DNA of 64,000 bases from Oscillospiraceae bacterium (GCA_022768545.1 JALELV010000078.1:52012-116011); one strand, 5' to 3'; positions 35,478 to 42,944 are shown, counted from the stretch's first letter. Notes: generated by a model from the letters alone, not told the origin. A program made the numbers and translations.

Positions 35478-35531
35478 GACTAACGCATTCGTCCTTGTTT
35501 TAAGACTAACACGTTAGTCCTGTTCTGTCAA
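35478..35531 (-). promoter_or_regulatory. blaI promoter with two BlaI-type operators
   Basis: Minus strand TTGACA (35526-35531), 17 bases, TAGTCT (35503-35508). One dyad, GACTAACACGTTAGTC (35504-35519), covers the -10 and spacer. A second, imperfect one, GACTAACGCATTCGTC (35478-35493), lies 26 bp downstream centre to centre. This is the arrangement expected for a self-repressing BlaI gene. Confidence 0.8.
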
Positions 35532-35660
35532 GGCCGGGCGCGCCGCCGGGTCGCGAATTTGTCGGCCCCTTTGTCCCTGCTGTCTCCCTTTCGGTGCGGA
35601 CCGCCCTGCGCCGTCCGTACCTGCTATTTGCCCGGCAGGCGAGATCGCCCCTGAGGTACA

Positions 35661-35696
35661 TAAAAAGGCCGGTGCGCTCTGTGCACCGGCCTTTTT
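35661..35696 (-). terminator. Terminator of the perR-rbr operon
   Basis: The stem AAAAAGGCCGGTGC...GCACCGGCCTTTTT (35662-35696) is nearly symmetrical and carries T runs in both directions. It ends rbr transcription; the blaI promoter side is 130 bases away. Confidence 0.9.
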
Positions 35697-35722
35697 GAAA
35701 TACTCTGTTTTGCTCAAAAAAA

Positions 35723-36259
35723 TCAATAATTGGAGGCTTTGATCTGGAAGTAGGCCTTGGGGTGCTCACACACCGGGCAGACCTCAGGGGCGGATTCCCC
35801 CACATGGATATGGCCGCAGTTGGAGCACTGCCAGATGACGACACCGGTCTTTTTGAACACCTCTTCGGTATCCACATTGTGCAGCAGGGCGCGGTATCTC
35901 TCCTCGTGCTCATTCTCGATCTTGCCCACGGCCTCGAACTGATAGGCGATGTGGTCAAAGCCCTCTTCCTTGGCTTCCTTTGCAAACTGGGCGTACATAT
36001 CGGTCCACTCGTAGTTTTCGCCCTCAGCGGCGGCTTTCAGGTTTTCGGCGGTGGTTCCGATGCCGTTTAAAAGCTTAAACCAAATTTTGGCATGCTCTTT
36101 TTCGTTGTTGGCAGTCTCGGTAAAAAGCGCGGCAATCTGCTCAAAACCCTCTTTTTTGGCTTTGGAGGCAAAATAAGTGTACTTGTTTCTGGCCTGAGAC
36201 TCCCCCGCAAAAGCGGTCATCAGGTTGGCTTCGGTTTTGGTTCCTTTCAGGTTCATCAT
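35723..36259 (-). CDS. rbr: Rubrerythrin
   Basis: Non-haem diiron peroxidase that removes hydrogen peroxide in anaerobes. It has 178 residues. The four-helix ferritin-like domain shows two ExxH-type iron sites ([39 protein letters not shown]). The C-terminal rubredoxin-like domain has CSNCGHIH and CPVCEHPK. The start ATG-ATG follows AGAGG. It lies 81 bases after perR on the same strand, and a PerR-type box precedes perR, consistent with peroxide control of both. Confidence 0.97.
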   Translation of the reverse strand: MMNLKGTKTEANLMTAFAGESQARNKYTYFASKAKKEGFEQIAALFTETANNEKEHAKIWFKLLNGIGTTAENLKAAAEGENYEWTDMYAQFAKEAKEEGFDHIAYQFEAVGKIENEHEERYRALLHNVDTEEVFKKTGVVIWQCSNCGHIHVGESAPEVCPVCEHPKAYFQIKASNY

Positions 36260-36340
36260 GTCACTACCTCTTTCCTTTTATAAAAAATCTTTAAAAGCGC
36301 ATACGCGCCGTGAATACATGGGTCCGGCAGATATACCAGG

Positions 36341-36730
36341 TCAGGTGTGTTCCCGTTCCCCGCAGGTCTTGCAGATACCTTTCAGGATCAGCTGGCAACT
36401 GTCGGCGTGAAATCCGGTCTGCTCCAGAACGTGCTCCCGAAAGCCCGAAAGATAATCGCTTTGGATATCAGAGACTTCGCCGCACCTTTCACAGATCATG
36501 TGATAATGCTCGTGGGTGCATCCATCAAAGCGATCACTGGAGTTTGCCACCGGGATCTTGAGGATCTTTCCCGCCTCGGAGAGCTGGTTGAGGTTGCGGT
36601 ACACCGTCCCCAGGCTGATGCTCGGGTTCGTCTGCCGGAGACTGGTGTAAATGTCATCCGCCGTGGGGTGCAGCCCGCACTTCTCCATGACCATTTGAAA
36701 CACCTGTTCCCGCTGTTTGGAATATCGCAT
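36341..36730 (-). CDS. perR: Fur-family repressor, PerR-like
   Basis: Metal-dependent repressor, probably the peroxide sensor. The 129 residues comprise a winged helix (NPSISLGTVYRNLNQLSEAGK) and a dimerisation domain with HEHYHMICERCG, then CKTCG near the end, the two CxxC pairs that hold structural zinc. The PerR rather than Fur call comes from the adjoining rbr gene and the dyad at 36752-36770. A Fur or Zur identity cannot be excluded by sequence alone. Confidence 0.88.
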   Translation of the reverse strand: MRYSKQREQVFQMVMEKCGLHPTADDIYTSLRQTNPSISLGTVYRNLNQLSEAGKILKIPVANSSDRFDGCTHEHYHMICERCGEVSDIQSDYLSGFREHVLEQTGFHADSCQLILKGICKTCGEREHT

Positions 36731-36751
36731 AGGTCACTCGTCCTTTTTAAT

Positions 36752-36801
36752 ATTAGTAATAGTTACTAATTACAGTATATCCATTTTTCTTGCTTTGTCA
36801 A
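36752..36801 (-). promoter_or_regulatory. perR promoter with PerR-type box
   Basis: Minus strand TTGACA (36796-36801), 16 bases, TATACT (36774-36779). A perfect 8-bp dyad, ATTAGTAA-TAG-TTACTAAT (36752-36770), covers the expected start of transcription. The dyad resembles Fur/PerR boxes and suggests autoregulation. Confidence 0.8.
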
Positions 36802-37077
36802 GGCTTTTTTTCAAACTTCCCACTCTTTTTCAAGCTCCGCACAGCAAGGCGTGAAAACCGGCCGCGCGGCGCCCGCCGCATCGGCAAATTTATCCGCACG
36901 CCGCGGGGGCGGTGCGCACAGGCAGCCGGCGGCGTAAAGTTCCGCCTGCCGGGACCGTTCTTTTATTTTTAAAGGCAGCGCGCCAGCCATACCTAAATAC
37001 ACAGGCAAGAAGGCAGGTATAAAGCTGCCGGCGCCGCGGCAGTCCCTCCGAAAGTTTCTGAGAAATGCTCTGTTTTC

Positions 37078-37106
37078 TTGCGCGCCCATATAAAAAGTAT
37101 TATAAT
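37078..37106 (+). promoter_or_regulatory. Probable coaX promoter
   Basis: Plus strand TTGCGC (37078-37083), 17 bases, TATAAT (37101-37106), about 68 bases before the coaX ATG. The perR and coaX promoters are divergent with a 276-base span of no apparent genes between them. Confidence 0.6.
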
Positions 37107-37173
37107 ATTGGATATAAAAAATACGCTTTGCCGAAGCGGCAGCAAGCATAATAAGCAGAAAGGACGCCGCACC

Positions 37174-37950
37174 ATGATCCTCACTATTGATATCGGAAAC
37201 AGCAACATCACCATCGGTGCCTACTGCGCCGAGGAAGAACAGCGTCTTTTTCTCTCCCGTATCGGGACGGACCGGAAAAAGATGCCGGATGAATATGCCA
37301 TTATGATCAATTCCATCCTGCGGCTGTATGGACACCGCGCGGAGGATTTGGAGGGCGCCATCATCTCATCGGTGGTCCCGCCTCTTTCCGCCACTCTCAA
37401 AAGCGCCATCCTCCGTTTAAAGGATATGCGAATCCTCACCGTGGGCCCCGGCATCAAAACCGGTCTCAACATTCTGCTTGACAACCCCGCCCAGCTCGGG
37501 GCGGACCTTGTGTGTGTCTCTGTGGCCGCCATGGAAAAATATCCTCTGCCCTCCATCGTGCTGGATATGGGCACCGCCACCACCATCTCCGCCCTGGACC
37601 GCAGCGGGAACTTTGTGGGCGGTTCCATCATCCCCGGCGTGCGCATCTCGCTGGAGGCGCTCACCTCCCGCACGGCGCAGCTGCCGCAGATCGAGCTGGA
37701 CTGTCCTCCCAGGAGCGTGATCGGCTCCAACACCATCGACTGCATGAAATCCGGCGTCATGTACGGCACCGCCGGAATGATCGACGGTATAATCCGGCGT
37801 TACCGCGCGGAGCTGGGAGATGACCTCACCGTCATCGCCACGGGAGGGCTCTCCGCCCCCATCACCCGGTTGTGTGAGAACGAGGTCATCCAGGACGAAA
37901 ACCTGCTTCTGGACGGCCTGTACCTTCTCTACCGGAAGAACACCAAATAA
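37174..37950 (+). CDS. coaX: Type III pantothenate kinase
   Basis: First step of coenzyme A synthesis, phosphorylating pantothenate. It has 258 residues from the ATG at 37174 (AAAGGA upstream); an ORF start 96 bases earlier lies in the promoter. ASKHA-fold motifs are clear: TIDIGNSNITIG at the N-terminus, LGADLVCVSVAAME near 110, VLDMGTATTISALD near 130 and GGSIIPGVRISLEAL near 150. The ECF S-component gene follows 100 bases later in the same direction. Confidence 0.96.
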   Translation: MILTIDIGNSNITIGAYCAEEEQRLFLSRIGTDRKKMPDEYAIMINSILRLYGHRAEDLEGAIISSVVPPLSATLKSAILRLKDMRILTVGPGIKTGLNILLDNPAQLGADLVCVSVAAMEKYPLPSIVLDMGTATTISALDRSGNFVGGSIIPGVRISLEALTSRTAQLPQIELDCPPRSVIGSNTIDCMKSGVMYGTAGMIDGIIRRYRAELGDDLTVIATGGLSAPITRLCENEVIQDENLLLDGLYLLYRKNTK

Positions 37951-38050
37951 TTTTGCCGTAGGCCCGCCGGGCGGGATCCGGCGGTTCTATCAATAAATTT
38001 TGCGCTGCATTTGCCCTTTGGCGAAGCAGCAGCAAGGAGGAAATTTGAAT

Positions 38051-38626
38051 ATGAGCAAAAAAAACATCAAACCCCTGGTTGGGCTGGCCCTGTTCACAGC
38101 AATCGTCGTGGTGCTGCAGTTCGCGGGAAGCTTTATTCATGTGGGCCCCTTCTCTGTCTCTCTGGTCCTTGTGCCGATGGTAGTGGGCGCGGCGATGTAC
38201 GGGTACAAAAGCGGCGCATGGCTGGGCTTTGTCTTTGGCCTTGTGGTGCTCCTCTCCGGGGACGCCGCCGCGTTTTTGACTGTGAACCCTCTGGGCACCG
38301 TGGCCACTGTGCTGCTCAAGGGCACTTTGGCGGGGCTCTGCGCCGGGCTCGCCTACAAAATGCTTGAAAAATTCAACACCTACGCCGCTGTGGCCGCTGC
38401 CGCCGCCGTCTGCCCCATTGTCAACACCGGCGTCTTTTTGGTGGGTTGCCTGCTGTTCTTTATGCCTACCATTGCCGGCTGGGCGGAAGCAGGCGGGTTC
38501 GGCGCCCATGTGGGCACCTACATGATCACCGGTCTGGTCGGCCTCAACTTTGTGTTTGAGCTGCTCGTCAATATCGTTTTGGGCCCGGTGATCGTCCGCA
38601 TCATCCATATCGGCAAAAAGATGTGA
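38051..38626 (+). CDS. ECF transporter S component, possibly for pantothenate
   Basis: Integral substrate-binding subunit of an energy-coupling factor vitamin importer. It has 191 residues and about six hydrophobic segments, beginning KPLVGLALFTAIVVVLQF, with LVLVPMVVGAAMYGYKSGAWLGF and a GFGAHVGTYMI stretch. The ATG at 38051 follows AAGGAGG. The companion EcfA/EcfT are not here, as usual for group II importers. Next to coaX, pantothenate is a sensible guess, but the substrate cannot be read from sequence. A terminator follows. Confidence 0.85.
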   Translation: MSKKNIKPLVGLALFTAIVVVLQFAGSFIHVGPFSVSLVLVPMVVGAAMYGYKSGAWLGFVFGLVVLLSGDAAAFLTVNPLGTVATVLLKGTLAGLCAGLAYKMLEKFNTYAAVAAAAAVCPIVNTGVFLVGCLLFFMPTIAGWAEAGGFGAHVGTYMITGLVGLNFVFELLVNIVLGPVIVRIIHIGKKM

Positions 38627-38653
38627 TTTTGCACATCTCAAAATATCCGGCGT

Positions 38654-38687
38654 AAAAAGGGCGGCTTTGACAAAGCCACCCTTTTTT
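38654..38687 (+). terminator. Terminator of coaX-ECF operon
   Basis: The stem GGGCGGCTTT/AAAGCCACCC with one mismatch, loop GAC, is followed by CTTTTTT on the plus strand, 28 bases past the ECF stop. Confidence 0.85.
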
Positions 38688-38936
38688 AAAGCCGCTTTCG
38701 GGCGGGAAAACCTCCGGCTTTCCGCCTGCGTTTATCCCTTCCGTCCCGGGGCAAAACACCGTCCTGCGCAAAGTTTCGGGGTTTTTCCCTGCCGTGCCAT
38801 ACCTTCGCTTTCTTCTTGGAAGCCTTTCTGCTCAGGAGCCCCGCCGGGTATGGGCTTTACCCGGTTTTGATAAATGCTTTGGGCGTCACCCAAAGCCCCG
38901 GCAAACCCACAGAAAATGGCGAAAGGAAGGAACAAG
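38688..38936. other. Intergenic region without recognised gene
   Basis: About 250 bases of GC-rich sequence between the ECF terminator and the broken gene at 38937. The open frames here look like shadows. GAAAGGAAGGAACAAG just before 38937 would serve as ribosome-binding site for the broken gene. Confidence 0.5.
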
Positions 38937-39287
38937 ATGAAACAAAACCAACAGTTTCCCCGCACCATGGTGTGAGGAAGGTCCCTCTCCCGCATGATCA
39001 TCGGCACCAACTGGTTTTTAGGGTACAGCCACACCAGCCCCGCGGCCGACGAGCTCATCAAAGCCCGCTACCGGACCCCGAAGAGCTTCCTGGATGTCCT
39101 GGAGGCCTACCTCTCCTACGGGGTGGACACCGTCATGGCGCCCATCAGCGCCAACCCGCACCTGATGGATGCCCTCCTTCTGGCGGAACAGCGCTTTGAA
39201 AAGAAGTTTATCTGGGTGGATACCCCCATTCTGTGCGTGGACGACACCGCAGAGGGCCGTGCCCAGGCACAGGCCCCGTTTTACAGA
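38937..39287 (+). pseudogene. 5' fragment of an unrecognised gene with an in-frame stop
   Basis: An ATG at 38937 with AAGGAAGGAAC upstream opens MKQNQQFPRTMV, then a TGA at 38973-38975. The same frame continues as GRSLSRMIIGTNWFLGYSHTS and a protein-like stretch to about 39260 (GVDTVMAPISANPHLMDALL, FIWVDTPILCVDD). It then runs into the reverse complement of another gene. I read it as the first third of a TIM-barrel-like protein broken by a nonsense codon and a deletion. An internal ATG at 38994 could still start a shorter product, but its C-terminus would be antisense to trxB. Confidence 0.6.
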
Positions 39288-39377
39288 GCCTGCAAAGCGG
39301 TAAACGAAAAGCCCCGCCGCCGCGCCGCCCAGGGCGGAGAAAAGGGGCGGCATCCATTTTTTGAGCTTTGGTTTCAT
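39288..39377 (-). pseudogene. 5' fragment of a small membrane protein gene behind trxB
   Basis: One base after the trxB stop an ATG (39375-39377, GGAGGTG upstream) opens MKPKLKKWMPPLFSALGGAA and one hydrophobic segment, up to about residue 30. This resembles the start of small Cys-containing membrane proteins (DUF6132-like) found behind thioredoxin genes. From about 39287 the frame reads through the antisense of the fragment at 38937 and loses any protein-like character, although it stays open to 39018. Most likely a truncated gene; family assignment is tentative. Confidence 0.5.
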
Positions 39378-39378
39378 A

Positions 39379-40302
39379 TCAGGCACCTCCCGCCAGGTAT
39401 TCTTCCGCGGCATACACCGCCGAGGCGCCGTCCGCCACCGCCGTTACGATCTGGCGTAAGGCCTTTGTGCGCACATCCCCCACGGCGTACACCCCGGGAA
39501 GGCTGGTCTGGGTGGATTCCCCTGCCAGGATATAGCCCCCCGCGTCCAGCTCAAGCTGTCCGGCGGCAAGTTCCGACGCCGGACGGCGCCCCACGCTGAT
39601 AAAAACGCCGTCACAGGGAAGCTCGCTCTCCTCCCCGGTGTGAACGTCCCGCAGCCGTACCCCGATAACTTTGCCATCGTGCAGAAGCTCTGTCACCGTG
39701 CTGTTCCAGCGAAACTCCACCCGTTTTGCCTTTCGCAGCGGCTCATGGTAGATCCTGGTGGCGCGTAGCGTATCCCGCCGGTGGACAAGGATCACCTTTT
39801 TGGCAACACGGCCAAGCAGCAGCGCGTCAGCAGCCGCGGTGTTCCCGCCGCCCACCACCACCACGGTTTTATCTTTGTAGAACATGCCGTCACATTCGGC
39901 ACAGTAGCTCACCCCGCGTCCCACCAGCTCCCGCTCCATGGGGAGGCCCAGTTCCCTTGGGTTTGCCCCCGTGGCAAACACCACCGTCTTTCCGTAAAAG
40001 GTTTCGCCGCCGGCCTCCACGGCTTTGGGGCTGTCCTTCAGCCTTACCGCGGTCACCTCCGCTATACGGGTCTGTGCGCCGAAGCGCTCGGCCTGGGCCC
40101 GCATCTTATCTGCCAGGACGGTCCCCTCCACCCCCTCCTCAAAGCCGGGGTAGTTGTCGATCTGATGGGTCAGGGCCATCTGGCCGCCCGCATAGAGCTT
40201 CTCCAGAAGCAGGGTGTCAAGGCCCGACCGGGCCGCATACAGAGCTGCGGTGTATCCCGCAGGCCCTCCGCCGATCACAATCATATCATAAATTTTGTTC
40301 AT
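39379..40302 (-). CDS. trxB: Thioredoxin reductase
   Basis: FAD-dependent NADPH:thioredoxin oxidoreductase. From the ATG at 40300-40302 (AAGGAGAAAAG upstream) it has 307 residues. FAD motif GGGPAGYTAALYAA near residue 10, redox pair CAEC in SYCAECDGMFYKDK near 135, NADP motif GGGNTAAADALLL near 155, and VGDVRTKALRQIVTA at the C-terminus. A longer frame upstream is leader sequence. Its promoter carries a CRP-type dyad shared with trxA and the ferredoxin operon. Confidence 0.96.
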   Translation of the reverse strand: MNKIYDMIVIGGGPAGYTAALYAARSGLDTLLLEKLYAGGQMALTHQIDNYPGFEEGVEGTVLADKMRAQAERFGAQTRIAEVTAVRLKDSPKAVEAGGETFYGKTVVFATGANPRELGLPMERELVGRGVSYCAECDGMFYKDKTVVVVGGGNTAAADALLLGRVAKKVILVHRRDTLRATRIYHEPLRKAKRVEFRWNSTVTELLHDGKVIGVRLRDVHTGEESELPCDGVFISVGRRPASELAAGQLELDAGGYILAGESTQTSLPGVYAVGDVRTKALRQIVTAVADGASAVYAAEEYLAGGA

Positions 40303-40440
40303 AGCTTTTCTCCTTATCGGTTCAGGTGTCTTTTGCGGGGAGCTCCGTCCCCCCGCCTTAAAGCCGGCTGCACAGTTTTCTCCCGGCGCGGAGACGGGCA
40401 AGCTCCCCTTTGCCCACATCTTTTTTTCCTGTTTTTTTGT

Positions 40441-40482
40441 AGTATAACCGTTTTGCGGTGCTCTTTCCGTGATGTTATCACA
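40441..40482 (-). promoter_or_regulatory. trxB promoter with CRP-type dyad (site A)
   Basis: Minus-strand -10 TATACT (40441-40446) with a dyad CGTGATGTTATCACA (40468-40482) exactly 21 bases upstream, centred at about -41 from the expected start near 40434. No separate -35 box is seen: the dyad overlaps its place, as in class II CRP/FNR promoters. A 130-base leader follows. Confidence 0.8.
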
Positions 40483-40645
40483 AAAGCACCGGTATGGTCC
40501 CGGGTAAAACCGGGGCGGGCGTCCCTTTCGCCTCGGCATCCGGCCCGCTTTGTGCGGATACGGCCCTGCACCGCGTGCATAAGGCACAGCGGAGGGGCGG
40601 AGGCGCCGGTATATTCGTGTTAAAAAAGCTTGCCGGGCCACACGG
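40483..40645. other. Intergenic region, nothing recognised
   Basis: About 160 bases between the trxB promoter and the hairpin at 40646. I see no gene, repeat or regulatory element here. Confidence 0.5.
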
Positions 40646-40677
40646 AAAAGGGCGGTGCCGCTTTTGCGGCGCCGCCC
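40646..40677 (-). terminator. Terminator downstream of the chimeric surface-protein remnant
   Basis: A 12-bp stem with one G-U pair (GGGCGGTGCCGC with GCGGCGCCGCCC, loop TTTT) is followed on the minus strand by TTTT. It lies 50 bases beyond the stop (40730) of the frame that carries the hydrophobic anchor, so it fits the end of the original gene. Confidence 0.75.
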
Positions 40678-40729
40678 CAATTTTACGATCTGTTTTCTTG
40701 GCGGAGAAGTAAATTCCGGGCGCGTTCTG

Positions 40730-41499
40730 TCACGCGTCGTGCCCTTTCCGCCCTTTCCGGAGCCACACAACCACGGCAGCCGCCGAGAGCACAAGGACAA
40801 TCCCCATCACAGCGTATCCGGCAGCCCCCGCTGCGGCTCGTCTATACCGGGGATCGTGCGCTCCACCTCTTCATGGGCAAGCTCCCGGGTCTCGGCCAGT
40901 CCGCGGCGGGCGTCGGTGACCACCTGATGTGTGCCGGCCGTTTCGACCGCCACAACCTCCATCACACCGCCGGTCTCCGGGTTCAGCTTGCCGGAACCGG
41001 CCTCAAAGCCGTATTCTGCCAAATAGGAAAGGGGGTGATAGATCCGCAGCGTCTCGTTCAGCGCCTGTCCGGCGGGAATGATAATATCCTCTCCCCCATT
41101 CCACTGGATGACTATGTTGGCATCGCCGACGCGGAGCTCGTCCATAACGTCACAGGGCATTTTCTCGTAGCTGCCGGCCTTTACTTTGATGATATCGCCG
41201 GGCTCTGCATTTTTAATGGTATCTCTCACCTCTTCCCAGAAGTCATCGTTCCTGTCGTCATGAGAGCTTCCATTATCGGCTCTTCCCACCGTATCTGCAA
41301 ACGGGCCGTACCGCTTTTCCCAGGCGGATATGACCTCGCTGCGGCGGGTCTTTTCCCGTACACTTTGCAGCCCGCAGGAGCGCTCCATATGACCGTTTAC
41401 AAAAACGATCTCGCCCGTCTGGACATCTTCAACGCAGACGTCACAATCCAACTGATCAAATAGGTTTTGGAAAAAAACTTTGTCAAGGCTGGCTGTCAT
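40730..41499 (-). pseudogene. Chimeric PAS / cell-surface protein gene, frameshifted before its anchor
   Basis: The open frame runs 41499 to 40807 (230 residues; an alternative ATG-ATG at 41548-41550 abuts the left inverted site). Residues 1-50 look like a PAS domain start (FFQNLFDQLDCDVCVEDV, EIVFVNGHM). From about residue 80 the sequence changes to a module of secreted wall proteins (NAEPGDIIKVKAGSYEKMP, QWNGGEDIIIPAG, then NPETGG). There is no signal peptide. The frame stops at 40807, but the next frame encodes a hydrophobic segment GYAVMGIVLVLSAAAVVVWL with a basic tail, ending at 40730. This suggests a fusion of two genes and a frameshift. Confidence 0.65.
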
Positions 41500-41550
41500 T
41501 GTACTTTCCCACCAATTCCCGCTGTACAGCGATACTGTTTGCTTCATCAT

Positions 41551-41570
41551 TACATAATGCGTGTTATGTA
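41551..41570. repeat. Left inverted site
   Basis: Sequence TACATAATGCGTGTTATGTA, an imperfect palindrome with 7-base arms around GCGT. It abuts the ATG-ATG of the chimeric gene. Confidence 0.75.
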
Positions 41571-41590
41571 TCGGTAATCGCGAATATGGA

Positions 41591-41691
41591 AACCGCCGGC
41601 TTTAAAACCAGCGGTTCAATTTCAAAAACAAACGTGAAAAAACAGCTGCCCGTTCCTCAAGTCTTTTAAAAATCGGCCGGCCGGCTTTTTT
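41591..41691. other. Hairpins inside the invertible segment
   Basis: A stem AACCGCCGG/CCAGCGGTT (41591-41616) and a GC palindrome flanked by A and T runs (41668-41691) lie between the spacer promoter and the chimeric gene. In the present orientation they could act as terminators that insulate the leftward gene. After inversion they would lie behind the promoter. Confidence 0.45.
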
Positions 41692-41810
41692 GGTTTGGAA
41701 AAACGGCGGCGCCGACAAAATACAGATAAAACATAGGCAGCAAAGTATAAACAGGTTGGTTTCCCTTTCCAAAAAGCAGCGACAGGAACCCACCTGCTTC
41801 GGCATAAATC

Positions 41811-41839
41811 TTGAACTTCCGCCCGGATAGGTATATAAT
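41811..41839 (+). promoter_or_regulatory. Strong promoter inside the invertible segment
   Basis: TTGAAC (41811-41816), 17 bases, TATAAT (41834-41839), plus strand. At present it points right, into the right-hand site (a hairpin followed by TTTTCTTTTTT) and then antisense to the recombinase gene. Inverted, it would drive the gene to the left. Confidence 0.8.
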
Positions 41840-41875
41840 AAAGGAGAAATTTGGCTTTATGTATATAGAAGGCGC

Positions 41876-41910
41876 TACATAATACGCATTATGTGGCGTT
41901 TTCTTTTTTA
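41876..41910 (+). repeat. Right inverted site, also terminator-like
   Basis: TACATAATACGCATTATGTG (41876-41895) inside a longer stem CGCTACATAAT/ATTATGTGGCG, followed on the plus strand by TTTTCTTTTTT. It would end transcripts from the spacer promoter. Confidence 0.7.
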
Positions 41911-42753
41911 CAGCAGCAGATGCATTTTGGAAAGCGCGCGGGTATGCTTTTCCGGGCAGGTAAAGGTGTAAATGCGGGTCGTCTCAACGCTGGCATGTCC
42001 CAAAATATCCGCCAGACGGACGATGTCCTTTTCGAGCCGGTAAAATGTCAGCGCAAAAAGGTGGCGTAGGTTGTGCGGGAACACCTTCTCCGGCGCCGCC
42101 CCTGCCGCACCGCACAGCTGTTTCATCTGAGCCCAGATGTTGGAACGGTTCATGGGCCTTCCGCCCCGGGAAAGGAAAACCGGCCCGGTGCAGATCCCCC
42201 TCTTTCCGCAGTACTGCAGCAGCCGGCGGCAGAGCTCTTTGGGCAGGACGATCGTACGGACCCTGCCTTTGTTTGTGATCTGCGCGTTTCCGGCTTTCAG
42301 GCTTTCCACCGTGATAAACCGGTGTTCGCTCACCCGGATACCCGTGCTGCAGATCGTCTGGATCAGCAGAGCCAGGCGGTCGCCGTGCCGAAGCTGCGCC
42401 GCCTTGATCAGGCGGGCATATTCCTGACGGCTCAGTTCCTTTTCCCTATCCCGGAAGGTGCTGCACTGCATCCGGAACAGTTTGACCCGGCACTTCCCCC
42501 GCCCGATAAATTGAAGAAAGCTTCTCAAGGCAGCCAGCATGCTGTTGGCACTGGAAATTCGGTACCGTTCCCCAAGCCTTTGTTTGTAAGCCATGACCGC
42601 TTCTTTGCTCACCGTTTTGTCTGCGGGAAGAAACTCAAAAAAAGCCTGTACATCCCGAATATATTTTTTGATCGTCTCAGGGCTGTGCTCTTCCCTGACC
42701 AGATGATCCCTGTAGCTGTCAATTTGCTGTTTGTTCAGTGCGTTTTCCTTCAT
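41908..42753 (-). CDS. Tyrosine recombinase/integrase
   Basis: Site-specific DNA recombinase of 281 residues. An N-terminal SAM-like core-binding domain (about 1-85) precedes the catalytic domain with all catalytic residues: Arg140 in STGIRVSE, Lys162, His227 and Arg230 in HNLRH, His253 in LGHAS and nucleophile Tyr262 in TTRIYTF. GGAGAG lies 7 bases before the ATG. No phage, conjugation or excisionase genes are near. The adjacent inverted sites suggest it is a DNA invertase rather than the integrase of an element. Which sites it uses is an inference. Confidence 0.9.
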   Translation of the reverse strand: MKENALNKQQIDSYRDHLVREEHSPETIKKYIRDVQAFFEFLPADKTVSKEAVMAYKQRLGERYRISSANSMLAALRSFLQFIGRGKCRVKLFRMQCSTFRDREKELSRQEYARLIKAAQLRHGDRLALLIQTICSTGIRVSEHRFITVESLKAGNAQITNKGRVRTIVLPKELCRRLLQYCGKRGICTGPVFLSRGGRPMNRSNIWAQMKQLCGAAGAAPEKVFPHNLRHLFALTFYRLEKDIVRLADILGHASVETTRIYTFTCPEKHTRALSKMHLLL

Positions 42754-42944
42754 ACGTTTCTCTCTCCATTTCCATATCGTTTACCCCTATTATGCCCGGG
42801 GATATCGCAATTTCAGAGAGAGTATTCAAAGTTCTCCAGTCACAAAACGGACCTTCTATTTACAATCAACAAGAAATATTATGCCGCCCCGTTACAGCAA
42901 GCGCAATACGCAATCTGTTAATATATGCATAATAATGTCGAGAA
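42754..42944. other. Intergenic region upstream of the recombinase
   Basis: About 190 moderately AT-rich bases. The recombinase promoter should lie here; a CATAAT near 42795 on the minus strand is a possible -10, with no clear -35. I see no gene. Confidence 0.4.

Larger units (their letters stand above)
41551..41895. other. Probable invertible promoter segment (inverton)
   Basis: Two 20-bp sites bound a 305-bp spacer: TACATAATGCGTGTTATGTA (41551-41570, plus strand) and, on the minus strand, CACATAATGCGTATTATGTA (41876-41895). They match at 18 of 20 positions in inverted orientation, including the asymmetric core GCGT, so recombination would invert the spacer. The spacer has a strong plus-strand promoter at 41811-41839 and no good leftward promoter. 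A tyrosine recombinase gene ends 13 bases to the right and the chimeric gene starts at the left site. Inversion itself is inferred, not seen. Confidence 0.6.

Noticed and set aside
36811..37335. Minus-strand 174-residue frame across the coaX promoter
   Set aside because: It overlaps the promoter and start of coaX, shows no protein-like features and lacks a start signal.
41602..41805. 67-residue minus-strand frame inside the candidate invertible segment
   Set aside because: It has a Cys-rich hydrophobic look, but no ribosome-binding site, and it runs through the spacer's hairpins. Treated as chance.
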